A DNA stretch of 64,000 nt from Solwaraspora sp. WMMD406 (GTDB lineage: Bacteria > Actinomycetota > Actinomycetes > Mycobacteriales > Micromonosporaceae): assembly GCF_029626025.1 (NCBI RefSeq), contig NZ_JARUBF010000001.1, positions 6,232,001 through 6,296,000 on the forward strand. Direction: 5' to 3'. The notes below the pieces were generated by a model. It was not told the DNA's origin and made no database searches. It was given only the letters and a program-made list of their open reading frames with translations. Below are positions 17,574-28,361 of this stretch, piece by piece. Every line of letters begins with the position of its first letter. Position 1 is the first letter of the stretch. The position numbers were made by a program, and so were the translations under genes.

Positions 17574-18969
17574 GCCCGGCGTCGGCGGGGCGGGGACGGA
17601 CTGGCACCGCTTCGACACCGAGGCGATGTGGCGGCTGCTGGAACGACAGGACGTCGCCGGCCGGTGGCGGCAGGTGGTTGGCTGGCAACGCGCGTACGAG
17701 CTCGCCGCGACCCACCTAACTGGACTGCGTCGGCATCGGGACCGTCTCGTCGCCGTCTGGCCGCCGGATCGCAGCGGTGCGGCCGCGCTCTTCGTGAACC
17801 GGATGGATCAGCTGATCGCCAACGTCCGGTCGACGTACGAGGTGGCGGTGGCGAACCACACCGCGTTGCGCGTCGCGGTCACCACCTTGTCGAACTCGCG
17901 GTACGAGTTGCGCCGGCTGTACGAGGAGTACGTGGACCTGCGCCGGCAGCGGGCGGTCCAGGAGCAGCTCGGCGTCGCCGGCCAGCGGCCGATGCGGGCC
18001 AGACAGATCGATCCGCCCCAGGTCACCGACGCCGATCTGGCCCGGATCGACGACCGGGCCCGGGCCGTGATGCGACAGCTGAGTGACACCCTGGTGCAGG
18101 CCCGCGTCCAGATCCGTCAACCACCCGCGTACGTCATCTCCGGCACCGGCACCGGCGTCCCCGGCGCCGACGTCCCTGCCCCCGGCGCCAGCGTCGTGGG
18201 CAGCGGCGGTGCCCGCGGCGGCACCGCCCCGGTCGGCGCGGCTGGTGCGTCGAGCCGGCCGGACATCGGTACGGGCGCGGGAATCGGCCTGGCGAGCGGT
18301 CACGCCGGCACTGCGTCCGCCGCTCTCGGCACCGCTCATGTCGCCACCATCGACTCCATCACCAGCGGCGGCACCGCCGGCATCGGCCCCGCCGGCACCG
18401 ACGTGAGTCGGTCGGTCGTCAGCCTCGCAGGTGGTGCCGGTCTGGCGGCGGCCGCGATCGGGGGTGCCGCGATCGGGGCGCGAGCCAACGCAGGGGCGTC
18501 GTCGACCGCGCCGGCCGGGGCGAGTCGACCGGCGGGTACGCCACCGGCAGCGGACCGCGTCCCGGGCGGCCCCGCAACGACCGGGTACGGCTCGGTGGCC
18601 GGGCACGGGGTGTCCGGTCGGCCCGGCCAGCCGGCTGCCACGACCCACCACCGACCGCCACAGGTCGCGCTGTCCGGCGGTGTCATCACGGCGGGTGGCG
18701 GGCCGAGCCCGGCTCCGGTTCAAGGTGTCCCGCCGGCGTCAGCGGCGGTCGGTCCGGCTCGCGGCACGACACCGGCGTCACGGCTCAACCCGGTCGGCGG
18801 GGTCATCGTGCCGGCGACCGCCCGCCCGGTCACCGACCGACCGGGGCGCGAGGAGGTCGACATCGAGTTCGACGAGTCCCGGCGGACCCACCGCAGCGAT
18901 CCGGCGGTGCTCCGGCCCGCCGCCGCCCCTCGACACGATCCCGGCCCCGCCATCGAGGCACGGCGCTGA
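17566..18969 (+). CDS. PPE/WXG-like protein with long Ala/Gly-rich C-terminus
   Basis: A 467-residue protein. The N-terminal ~190 residues are predicted helical (FDTEAMWRLLERQD, WQRAYELAATHL, a coiled-coil EYVDLRRQRAVQEQL). This pattern is like PPE/WXG proteins that pass through type VII systems. The remaining ~275 residues are a Gly/Ala/Thr/Pro-rich low-complexity region with no domain. ATG 17566 lies inside the end of the preceding gene. The stop overlaps the mycosin start (TGATG). The function is not known; a cell-surface or secreted role is inferred from neighbours. Confidence 0.55.
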   Translation: MREPGVGGAGTDWHRFDTEAMWRLLERQDVAGRWRQVVGWQRAYELAATHLTGLRRHRDRLVAVWPPDRSGAAALFVNRMDQLIANVRSTYEVAVANHTALRVAVTTLSNSRYELRRLYEEYVDLRRQRAVQEQLGVAGQRPMRARQIDPPQVTDADLARIDDRARAVMRQLSDTLVQARVQIRQPPAYVISGTGTGVPGADVPAPGASVVGSGGARGGTAPVGAAGASSRPDIGTGAGIGLASGHAGTASAALGTAHVATIDSITSGGTAGIGPAGTDVSRSVVSLAGGAGLAAAAIGGAAIGARANAGASSTAPAGASRPAGTPPAADRVPGGPATTGYGSVAGHGVSGRPGQPAATTHHRPPQVALSGGVITAGGGPSPAPVQGVPPASAAVGPARGTTPASRLNPVGGVIVPATARPVTDRPGREEVDIEFDESRRTHRSDPAVLRPAAAPRHDPGPAIEARR

Positions 18970-20267
18970 TGCGTGACCTTCCAGAAGCGCTGCCGACGCA
19001 CGGCCGTCACAGCGTCCTGCCGCACGTCCTGTCGCTGGTGCTGGCGCAGGTCCTGCTGCTGGTCCTGGTCGGCGCCGTCGGTGTCGGCGCCGTCGGTGTC
19101 GGCGGTGTGGTCGCCGACCCGGCGGTCGCGGCCGCGCGGCGGCCCGATCCGGATCGTGGCCGGCAGTGGCATCTGGACTTCCTGGCGGTCTCCCGTGCAC
19201 ACCAACTGTCCCGGGGATCCGGGGTACGGGTCGCGGTCGTGGACACCGGTGTGGCCGGTCACCCTGACCTGCGGGACAACCTGACCACCGGGGTCGACCT
19301 GGTCACCAGCGACCCCGCTGCCGCCACGATCGACGACGACGGACATGGAACCTCGGTCGCGGGGCTGATCGCCGCGCACGGCCGGCCGGACGGCTCCGGC
19401 GTACTCGGGATCGCGCCACGGGCCACCCTGATCCCGGTACGGGACCGGGTCCGGTCCGGTGACGCCCTGCCCGACCAGCTCGCCGCCGGCATCGACGCCG
19501 CCGTACGCGCCGGAGCCGACGTGATCAACGTGTCCACGTCGAGCGCCCCGTCTCCGTCGCTCGCCGCTGCCGTCCAGGCGGCGTTGGCCGCCGACGTCGT
19601 CGTCGTCGCGGCAGCCGGCAACCGGCCACGAGACGTGGGCGTCGCCTTTCCCGCTTTCGTCGACGGAGTCGTGGCGGTCGGCGCGGTCGGCCGCGACGGG
19701 GAGTACGACCCGATCTCGGTCACCGGTTCCCGGATCAGCGTCACCGCGCCCGGCGTACAAATGCACAGCACAACCCCGGACGGCGGCTACCTCGCCAGCA
19801 CGGGCACCTCGACCGCGACCGCCGTGGTCTCCGGCGCCGTCGCGCTGATCCGTAGCCGCTTTCCGACCATGACGGCCCGCGAGGTGGTCGAGCGGCTGAC
19901 CGCGACGGCCGCCGACCGGGGACCACCGGGTCACGACGACCGGTACGGGCACGGCGTCGTCGATCTGGTGGCGGCGTTGACCGTCGATCCGCCGCCGACC
20001 GGCGTCCCATCGGCCGGCGAGCCGCCGCCGGACCCGGTGTCCGTCGACGAGCGGCCCGCCGGTGCACCGCCGCCGGTGGGGGCGGTAGCCGGCGGGCGGG
20101 AGGCGCGGCCGCTGGCTACCGGCGTGCTGGTGGCCGGTGTCGGTACGGTGACGCTGCTCTGCGCCGTCGGGCTGCTGCTGGTGGTCCGGCTCCGCCGCCC
20201 GGTATCGGCCCGGGTTCGCCGCCCGGCACCGGCCCGGGTGCGCGGCCGGTCGGGGCCGGTGCCGTAG
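18969..20267 (+). CDS. Mycosin-like S8 subtilisin protease
   Basis: This is a membrane-anchored subtilase of the MycP type, which stabilises and processes substrates of type VII secretion. Its 432 residues show a signal peptide (about 20-58), then QWHLDFLAVSRAHQLSRG typical of mycosins. The catalytic Asp is in VAVVDTG, His in DDDGHGTSVAG, Asn in AAAGN and Ser in GTSTATAVVSG. A Pro-rich stretch and a C-terminal transmembrane helix end in basic residues. All triad residues are present. No EccB/C/D/E genes are in the window, so the secretion channel would have to be elsewhere. Confidence 0.85.
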   Translation: MRDLPEALPTHGRHSVLPHVLSLVLAQVLLLVLVGAVGVGAVGVGGVVADPAVAAARRPDPDRGRQWHLDFLAVSRAHQLSRGSGVRVAVVDTGVAGHPDLRDNLTTGVDLVTSDPAAATIDDDGHGTSVAGLIAAHGRPDGSGVLGIAPRATLIPVRDRVRSGDALPDQLAAGIDAAVRAGADVINVSTSSAPSPSLAAAVQAALAADVVVVAAAGNRPRDVGVAFPAFVDGVVAVGAVGRDGEYDPISVTGSRISVTAPGVQMHSTTPDGGYLASTGTSTATAVVSGAVALIRSRFPTMTAREVVERLTATAADRGPPGHDDRYGHGVVDLVAALTVDPPPTGVPSAGEPPPDPVSVDERPAGAPPPVGAVAGGREARPLATGVLVAGVGTVTLLCAVGLLLVVRLRRPVSARVRRPAPARVRGRSGPVP

Positions 20268-20278
20268 CGTGACGAGTC

Positions 20279-20977
20279 GTGCGTACCTCCCTGCAGCCGC
20301 GTCTGGTGCTCGCGTCGGCGAGCCCGGCCCGGCACAAGCTGTTGCAAGCCGCCGGGATCACCCCTGAGGTGCTGGTGAGCGGGGTCGACGAATCGTCGGT
20401 GCTGCTGGACCGGGCCGACGAGCTGTGCCTGGCGCTGGCCCGGTTGAAGATGACGGCCGTCGCCGACCGGCTCCGGGGACGCGATCCCGACGCGGCGGGC
20501 GCGCTGGCGGAAGGCGACGCTGCGGCCGGCGACGCTGCGGCCGGCGACGCTGCGGACGTACTGGTGCTCGGTTGCGACTCGGTGCTCGCCTTCGACGGCG
20601 AGGTGTTCGGCAAACCCGCCGACGCCGACGACGCGACCCGGCGCTGGCGGCAGATGCGTGGCCGGTCCGGGGTGCTCTACACCGGGCACAGTCTGATCAG
20701 CCTGACCACCGGAAAACACGCCGAGGCCGCCGCCGCGACCGTGGTGCACTTCGCCGACGTCACCGACGCCGAGATCGCCGCGTACGTCGGCACCGGCGAG
20801 CCGTTGCGGGTGGCCGGCGCGTTCACGATCGACGGTCTGGGCGGGGTGTTCCTGGATCGGATCGAGGGTGACCACGGCACGGTGGTCGGGCTGTCCCTGC
20901 CGGTGCTGCGCCGGCTGGTCACCGAGATCGGCCATTCGATCACGGATCTGTGGGGCGCGGCCGACGACGGGCGGTGA
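20279..20977 (+). CDS. maf: Maf-family nucleoside triphosphate pyrophosphatase
   Basis: Maf proteins hydrolyse non-canonical or dTTP/UTP-type nucleotides to monophosphates. The 232-residue protein has the N-terminal signature LVLASASPARHKLLQAAG, LGCDSVLAFDGEVFGKP, RWRQMRGRSGVLYTGH and DGLGGVFLDRIEGDHGTVVGL. A repeat insert (GDAAAGDAAAGDAAD) near residues 79-93 precedes the catalytic Asp motif and adds length relative to typical Maf. GTG 20279 follows TAGCGT (20265-20270) by 8 nt. In actinomycetes maf lies between the carboxylase beta/epsilon and alpha genes, as here. Confidence 0.9.
   Translation: MRTSLQPRLVLASASPARHKLLQAAGITPEVLVSGVDESSVLLDRADELCLALARLKMTAVADRLRGRDPDAAGALAEGDAAAGDAAAGDAADVLVLGCDSVLAFDGEVFGKPADADDATRRWRQMRGRSGVLYTGHSLISLTTGKHAEAAAATVVHFADVTDAEIAAYVGTGEPLRVAGAFTIDGLGGVFLDRIEGDHGTVVGLSLPVLRRLVTEIGHSITDLWGAADDGR
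20513..20557 (+). repeat. Three in-frame 15-bp tandem repeats in maf
   Basis: Units at 20513-20527, 20528-20542 and 20543-20557. The first two are identical (GGCGACGCTGCGGCC); the third differs at one base. They encode GDAAA-GDAAA-GDAAD. Confidence 0.9.
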
Positions 20978-20996
20978 TCGGGCTAGCGTCTGCCCT

Positions 20997-21650
20997 ATGA
21001 CCACCAAGACCTTGCCGATGACCGACGCGCTCCAGGAGTACGTCGTGGCTCATGGCACCCCGCCGGACGAAATCGTCGGCGATCTGATCGAGGAGACCGC
21101 GACCGCGCTGCCGGACAACGCGCAGATGCAGGTCGCGCCGGAGCAGGCAGCGTTGCTGACCCTGTTGACCCGGCTGGTGAACGCCCGCCAGGCGGTCGAG
21201 GTCGGCACCTTCACCGGGCTGTCCGCGCTGGCCATCGCCCGTGGCCTCGGTCCGGACGGGCAGCTGGTCTGCCTCGACGTCTCGGAGACCTTCACCTCGG
21301 TGGCCCGCCGCTACTGGGAGCGCGCGGGCGTACAGGATCGGATCGATCTGCGGATCGGACCGGCGGCCGAATCGCTGCGGGCGCTGCCGGCCGAGCCGTA
21401 CCTCGATCTGGCCTTCATCGACGCCGACAAGATCAGCTACCCGGTGTACTGGGCCGAACTGGTGCCCCGGATGCGACCGGGCGGGCTGATCGTGGTGGAC
21501 AACGTGCTGCGGCACGGTCGGGTCCTGCAGCCGCAGAGCGAGGAGGACCGGGCAATGGTGGCGTTCAACCGCGAGGTCGCCGCCGACGACCGGGTGGACG
21601 TGGTGATGCTGGCGATCGCCGACGGGCTGACCCTGGCCCGCCGCCGCTGA
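20997..21650 (+). CDS. Class I SAM-dependent O-methyltransferase (CCoAOMT-like)
   Basis: A 217-residue enzyme of the caffeoyl-CoA/catechol O-methyltransferase type, which uses S-adenosylmethionine and a divalent metal. Motifs seen are VEVGTFTGLSALAIARGL (SAM binding), VCLDVSE, LAFIDADK with the metal-binding Asp, and LIVVDNVLRHGRV. The substrate is unknown, and nothing nearby points to a biosynthetic cluster. ATG 20997 follows TAGCGT (20984-20989) by 7 nt. It starts 19 nt after maf and may also be read from the maf promoter. A strong hairpin at 21702 ends the unit. Confidence 0.85.
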   Translation: MTTKTLPMTDALQEYVVAHGTPPDEIVGDLIEETATALPDNAQMQVAPEQAALLTLLTRLVNARQAVEVGTFTGLSALAIARGLGPDGQLVCLDVSETFTSVARRYWERAGVQDRIDLRIGPAAESLRALPAEPYLDLAFIDADKISYPVYWAELVPRMRPGGLIVVDNVLRHGRVLQPQSEEDRAMVAFNREVAADDRVDVVMLAIADGLTLARRR

Positions 21651-21701
21651 CCGCCCGGCTTCGTGCCGGCCGAGTTCACGGTCCGCCGGTAGTCTGGTGC
21701 C

Positions 21702-21738
21702 GCTGCCCTCTGTGCCGTTGCCGTGCGCAGAGGGCAGC
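21702..21738. terminator. Bidirectional hairpin terminator
   Basis: A perfect 11-bp stem, GCTGCCCTCTG (21702-21712) with CAGAGGGCAGC (21728-21738), with a 15-nt loop. It lies between the convergent O-methyltransferase and ABC permease genes. Confidence 0.7.
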
Positions 21739-21774
21739 CCGACTCCAAGGGACGAGCAAGGCAGGCCAGCCGGT

Positions 21775-22539
21775 TCAGCGGACGCTGCGGGCGAAAGCGC
21801 GAGCGGCCCAGGTGACCGCGAGGCTGGCCAGCACCAGGGTGATCAACAGCCCCTGCCAGACGGCGTCGTTGCCGAGATCGCCGGCGAACAGCGCCCGGGT
21901 GCCGTCCACCGCCCAGGCGAACGGGTTCCACTGGGCGACCCGCTGCAACCACAGCGGGGCGAACGCCAGCGGCAGCAGGATGCCGGAGAGCAGCAGCACC
22001 GGCTGGGCGACCGTGTTCATCAGCGGCGCCAGCGCGTCCTCGCTGCGCACCAGCAGCGCCACCCCGTAGGAGACCGCCGAGGTCATCAACGCGATCAGGG
22101 CCAGCAGCAGGTACGCCAGCAGCAGGTTGCCCAGGTGTACGGCGAGGCCGAACGGGATCGCCAGCGCGGTGATGATGACGGCCTGCAGCAGCAGCGACAT
22201 CACGTCGCGCAGGCTGCGGCCGAGCAGCAGCGCCAGCCGGCTGATCGGGGTGACCCGGGACCGTTCGATGACGCCGGCCCGCAGTTCGGCGATCAGGCCG
22301 AAGCCTTGGAACAGGCCACCGAAGATGGCCAGCAGCACCAGCAGACCGGGTACGAAGATCCGGTACACCTCGGCGTCACTGCTCGCCCCCATCGGGGCCA
22401 GCGCCGGCTTGAGCAGCGGCGCGAACAGCAGCAGGTACATGATCGGCTGGAACACCCCGACGAAGATCCAGACGGGGTTGCGTAGCAGCAGCAACGCCTG
22501 CCGCTGGAAGATCAGCCAGGTGTCGCGGGCGAGTTTCAT
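21775..22539 (-). CDS. ABC-2 type transporter permease (DrrB-like)
   Basis: A 254-residue membrane subunit of an ABC-2 exporter with six predicted helices. It includes the family opening RDTWLIFQRQALLLLRNPVWIFVG and the central GFGLIAELRAGVIERSRVTPISRLALLLGR coupling motif. It pairs with the ATPase encoded 54 nt upstream. DrrAB-type pumps export drugs, lipids or glycolipids; the substrate is not evident here. Start ATG 22539. The PadR gene upstream suggests that export is induced by a ligand. Confidence 0.88.
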   Translation of the reverse strand: MKLARDTWLIFQRQALLLLRNPVWIFVGVFQPIMYLLLFAPLLKPALAPMGASSDAEVYRIFVPGLLVLLAIFGGLFQGFGLIAELRAGVIERSRVTPISRLALLLGRSLRDVMSLLLQAVIITALAIPFGLAVHLGNLLLAYLLLALIALMTSAVSYGVALLVRSEDALAPLMNTVAQPVLLLSGILLPLAFAPLWLQRVAQWNPFAWAVDGTRALFAGDLGNDAVWQGLLITLVLASLAVTWAARAFARSVR

Positions 22540-22593
22540 CGTACGGGCTCCAAAATCAGCTACGGCCGGGATCAGCTACGACGGCGGACCGGG

Positions 22594-23553
22594 TCAGGAC
22601 TCGCGCAGCGAACGGCCGGTCTTGGTGAGGAAGACGTCGTCGAGGCTGGGCCGGTGCAGTTCGATCGAGCCGAGTTCGAGACCGGCGCCGTCGAGGGTAC
22701 GCAGGATCTGCGGGATCGCGGTCGCTCCGTCGTCGACGAACAGCCGCAGGCCCCCGTCGTCGGGGGTTTCCAGCTTGCTGACGTACGGCTGGGAGTCGAG
22801 CAGTTGCGCGGCGGTGGGTGCCTCGCCGGCTCGCAGGCCGACCGAGACGACCTCCCCGGCGATCTCCCGCTTCAGGGCGGCCGGGGTGCCTTCGGTGACG
22901 ATCTGGCCGTTGTCCATGATCGCGATCCGGTCGCAGAGCGCATCGGCCTCGTCGAGGTAGTGGGTGGTGATGAAGACGGTCATGCCTTCGGCGCGCAGCC
23001 GGCGGATCTCGTCCCACATGTGGGCCCGGCTCTGTGGGTCCAGGCCGGTGGTCGGTTCGTCGAGGAAGACGACGCGGGGCTCATGGATGATGCCCAGTGC
23101 GATCTCCACCCGGCGACGCTGCCCACCGGAGTAGGTCTTGCACTTGCGGTCGGCGTACTCGGTGAGCTGGAAGGCGTCCAGCGCGCGGGTGGCCCGCTGC
23201 TGCGCCTCGGCCTTGCCAATGCCGTACATCCGGGCGTGCATGACGAGTTCCTCGCGGCCGGTGACCTCGTCCCAGGTGCTGCCGCCCTGGGCCACGTAGC
23301 CGATCCGCCGGCGTACCTCGCCGGGGTTTTTCATCAGGTCGGCGCCGGCGATGACGGCTTCCCCGCCGTCGGGTTCGATGAGGGTGGCGAGCATCCGCAG
23401 GGTGGTCGTCTTGCCGGCGCCGTTGGGGCCGAGGAAGCCGAAGATCTCGCCTTCTTCGACGACCATGTCGACGCCTCGGACCGCGTCGACGGTCTTGGAT
23501 TCGCGTCCCTGCCGGGAACGGAAGGACTTGCGCAGCCCTTTGGTCTCGATCAT
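22594..23553 (-). CDS. ABC transporter ATP-binding protein (DrrA-like)
   Basis: The 319-residue ATPase of a DrrA-type exporter. It has Walker A GPNGAGKTT near residue 43, Q-loop VAQGGSTWDEVTG, signature YSGGQRRRVEIALG, Walker B VVFLDEPTTGLDP, and the H-loop His in FITTHYLDEADAL. The C-terminal ~80 residues are the usual DrrA regulatory extension. ATG 23553 has AGGAG 9 nt upstream. The mRNA leader is about 110 nt and holds two tandem 29-bp hairpin repeats. A consensus promoter lies at 23705-23676, separate from padR. Confidence 0.92.
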   Translation of the reverse strand: MIETKGLRKSFRSRQGRESKTVDAVRGVDMVVEEGEIFGFLGPNGAGKTTTLRMLATLIEPDGGEAVIAGADLMKNPGEVRRRIGYVAQGGSTWDEVTGREELVMHARMYGIGKAEAQQRATRALDAFQLTEYADRKCKTYSGGQRRRVEIALGIIHEPRVVFLDEPTTGLDPQSRAHMWDEIRRLRAEGMTVFITTHYLDEADALCDRIAIMDNGQIVTEGTPAALKREIAGEVVSVGLRAGEAPTAAQLLDSQPYVSKLETPDDGGLRLFVDDGATAIPQILRTLDGAGLELGSIELHRPSLDDVFLTKTGRSLRES

Positions 23554-23568
23554 GCCGGTGTGCTCCTG

Positions 23569-23626
23569 GCTTACCGGGCCGGTTGCCCACCGGCCGTGCT
23601 TACCGGGCCGGAAGGCAACCGGCCGT
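23569..23626 (-). repeat. Two tandem 29-bp repeats in the drrA-like leader, each able to form a hairpin
   Basis: Copies at 23569-23597 and 23598-23626 are identical except for positions 15-20. On the mRNA strand each folds locally (GGCCGG/CCGGCC, extended to GGCCGGT/ACCGGCC in the copy nearest the start). Across the two copies GGCCGGTTGCC and GGCAACCGGCC can pair instead, giving two mutually exclusive folds. Confidence 0.8.
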
Positions 23627-23675
23627 GTCCCCCGTGGGCAGGGCTCACCGTGCCGCCTTTCCCACGCTGCGTGGC

Positions 23676-23713
23676 ACGCTATCCCCGCCGACGTCGATTA
23701 GTCAATCTTGATT
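23676..23713 (-). promoter_or_regulatory. Promoter and AATC-TT-GATT palindrome upstream of the ABC operon
   Basis: On the minus strand TTGACT (23705-23700), an 18-nt spacer and TAGCGT (23681-23676) form a near-consensus promoter. The palindrome AATCTTGATT (23704-23713) overlaps the -35 and the last codons of padR. It is a plausible PadR operator; the protein-site link is inferred. Confidence 0.6.
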
Positions 23714-24364
23714 ATCGCCGGCCCGATCCCGCTCACCCCGGTCCCGTTCGTCCCGATCGAGATCAGCCTGCCAGCCCGACCAGCTCTCGTCAGCCGATTT
23801 GTCCACCGCCGAACCGGGCTGGTAAGGCACGCCGGACTCGATCAGGTCGGCCACCCGTTCACACCAGGCCACCTCCCCTTCGGCGCGGGCGATGGTCAAC
23901 TCCAGCATCCAGCCGACGTGCGCCGGCTTGTGGCGCGCCCAACCTGTGGTGAGCTCGGCCCGGGCCGCGACGTTGCCGCCCCGCAGCGCCGCCGCCCGGC
24001 CGCGCAGCGCGCTGACCGCCTCCGCCCGGGGCATCGCCGGCAGGAACGCGAACGCGCTGAGGAACGGATCGACCGGCGGCCGGCAGTCCCGCCAGTGCTG
24101 GCGCAACAGGGTCTCGAACTCGTCGATCCCGGTCGGAGTGATCTCGTAACTGGTCCGCGCCGGCCGGGCCCCGACCTGGGCGGTGCCCACCGTACGGAGC
24201 AGCCCGTCCTGCGCCAGCGTCCGCAACGCGTGATAGATCGATCCAGGTTGGATATTCGCCCAGGCGTCGGCGCCCCAGCTCAGCAGCTCCCGCCGCACGT
24301 CGTAGCCGTGCACCGGTTGCATCCACTTGACCAGGCCGAGAATCATCATCCGGGTGGCAGACAC
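23702..24364 (-). CDS. PadR-family transcriptional regulator
   Basis: A 220-residue PadR subfamily 2 protein. The N-terminal winged helix (about residues 1-85: [22 protein letters not shown], the wing [16 protein letters not shown], then TSYEITPTG) is followed by a C-terminal helical dimerisation domain and a hydrophilic Asp/Arg tail. Such proteins repress adjacent multidrug-type ABC genes until a ligand binds. GTG 24364 follows TAGGCT (24376-24371) by 6 nt. It is divergent from accA and upstream of the DrrAB-like pair it probably controls. Confidence 0.88.
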   Translation of the reverse strand: MSATRMMILGLVKWMQPVHGYDVRRELLSWGADAWANIQPGSIYHALRTLAQDGLLRTVGTAQVGARPARTSYEITPTGIDEFETLLRQHWRDCRPPVDPFLSAFAFLPAMPRAEAVSALRGRAAALRGGNVAARAELTTGWARHKPAHVGWMLELTIARAEGEVAWCERVADLIESGVPYQPGSAVDKSADESWSGWQADLDRDERDRGERDRAGDNQD

Positions 24365-24516
24365 ACCGGCAGCCTAGTGACCAGGACACCATCGCCGGGG
24401 TACGCGACGGTCGAAACGGCGTGCTGCGCGACCGTCGAGGTCGGTGGCGGATGTCGATAGGCTCGGCGGGATCGCCGCAGCGACAATCGGCGAACGTGAG
24501 CAGAGGGAGTGCGGGC

Positions 24517-27745
<3,229 letters not shown>

Positions 27746-27756
27746 CCGCACTATCT

Positions 27757-27813
27757 TGAGCGCCGGAACAACCGGCCTCGTCCTGAGTGCCGGAACAACC
27801 GGCACTCAGGACG
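27757..27813. terminator. Duplicated hairpin after guaB1 / upstream of marR
   Basis: A perfect 15-bp stem (27779-27793 with 27799-27813, loop AACAA) is preceded by a diverged tandem copy of the same element (about 27757-27783) that retains GCCGG-AACAA-CCGGC. There is no T tract. It is a strong terminator for guaB1 and sits 35 bp before the MarR start, where it could also serve as an operator. Confidence 0.75.
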
Positions 27814-27848
27814 CCGGCGCGGACCGGTGGCGAACGGATGGAGTCGCA

Positions 27849-28361
27849 GTGGCGCCCGATCGTGAGCAGACCGTCGCCGAACTTGGGCAGGTGTTGTGGG
27901 ACTACGCGCAGCAGGCGTACCGCCTGCAGGCGGCCATCGGGGAACGGCTCGGCCTGCACGCGACCGACCTGGCGTGCCTGGCGGTGCTCAGCAGCACGCC
28001 CCGGCCGACCGCCGGTGATCTGGCCGGCCAGCTCGGGCTGACCACCGGGGCGGTGACCCGGATGGTCGACCGGCTGGCCGAGCGGGGCTACGTCCGCCGT
28101 TCGGCCGACCTGACCGACCGGCGGCGGGTGCTGATCGAGTTGACCGCCAAGGCGGTCGCCGAGGTCGGACCGGCCTACTACACCATCACCGCCGACCTTG
28201 AGCGGGCGGCGGCGCAGTGCACCGACGAGCAGCTGTGCTTCCTGCTGTCGTTCGTGCGGGACCGGGCCACGGACTGCGTGGCCGAGGCGGCCCGGATGCG
28301 GTCGGGGCAGCCGGCCGCCCGCGCTCACCGCAGTCGGGTGATCGCCACCTCGACGCCCTGA
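27849..28361 (+). CDS. MarR-family transcriptional regulator
   Basis: A 170-residue winged-helix dimer. The helical N-terminus (VLWDYAQQAYRLQAAIGERLG) is followed by the HTH PTAGDLAGQLGLTTGAVTRMVDRL, the wing ADLTDRRRVLIELT and a C-terminal dimerisation helix. GTG 27849 has GGAG 6 nt upstream; the frame open further upstream runs through the hairpin repeat and is not used. The 3' end overlaps the convergent transglutaminase gene by 37 bp. The target is unknown. The palindrome just upstream is one candidate binding site. Confidence 0.85.
   Translation: MAPDREQTVAELGQVLWDYAQQAYRLQAAIGERLGLHATDLACLAVLSSTPRPTAGDLAGQLGLTTGAVTRMVDRLAERGYVRRSADLTDRRRVLIELTAKAVAEVGPAYYTITADLERAAAQCTDEQLCFLLSFVRDRATDCVAEAARMRSGQPAARAHRSRVIATSTP

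Noticed and set aside
23569-23626. Known riboswitch class in the exporter leader
   Set aside because: The folds do not match any riboswitch consensus I know; it is reported only as a tandem repeat with alternative pairing.
20997-24364. Secondary-metabolite cluster (methyltransferase, exporter, regulator)
   Set aside because: No core biosynthetic enzyme is present, and the methyltransferase is separated from the exporter by a terminator and opposite orientation.
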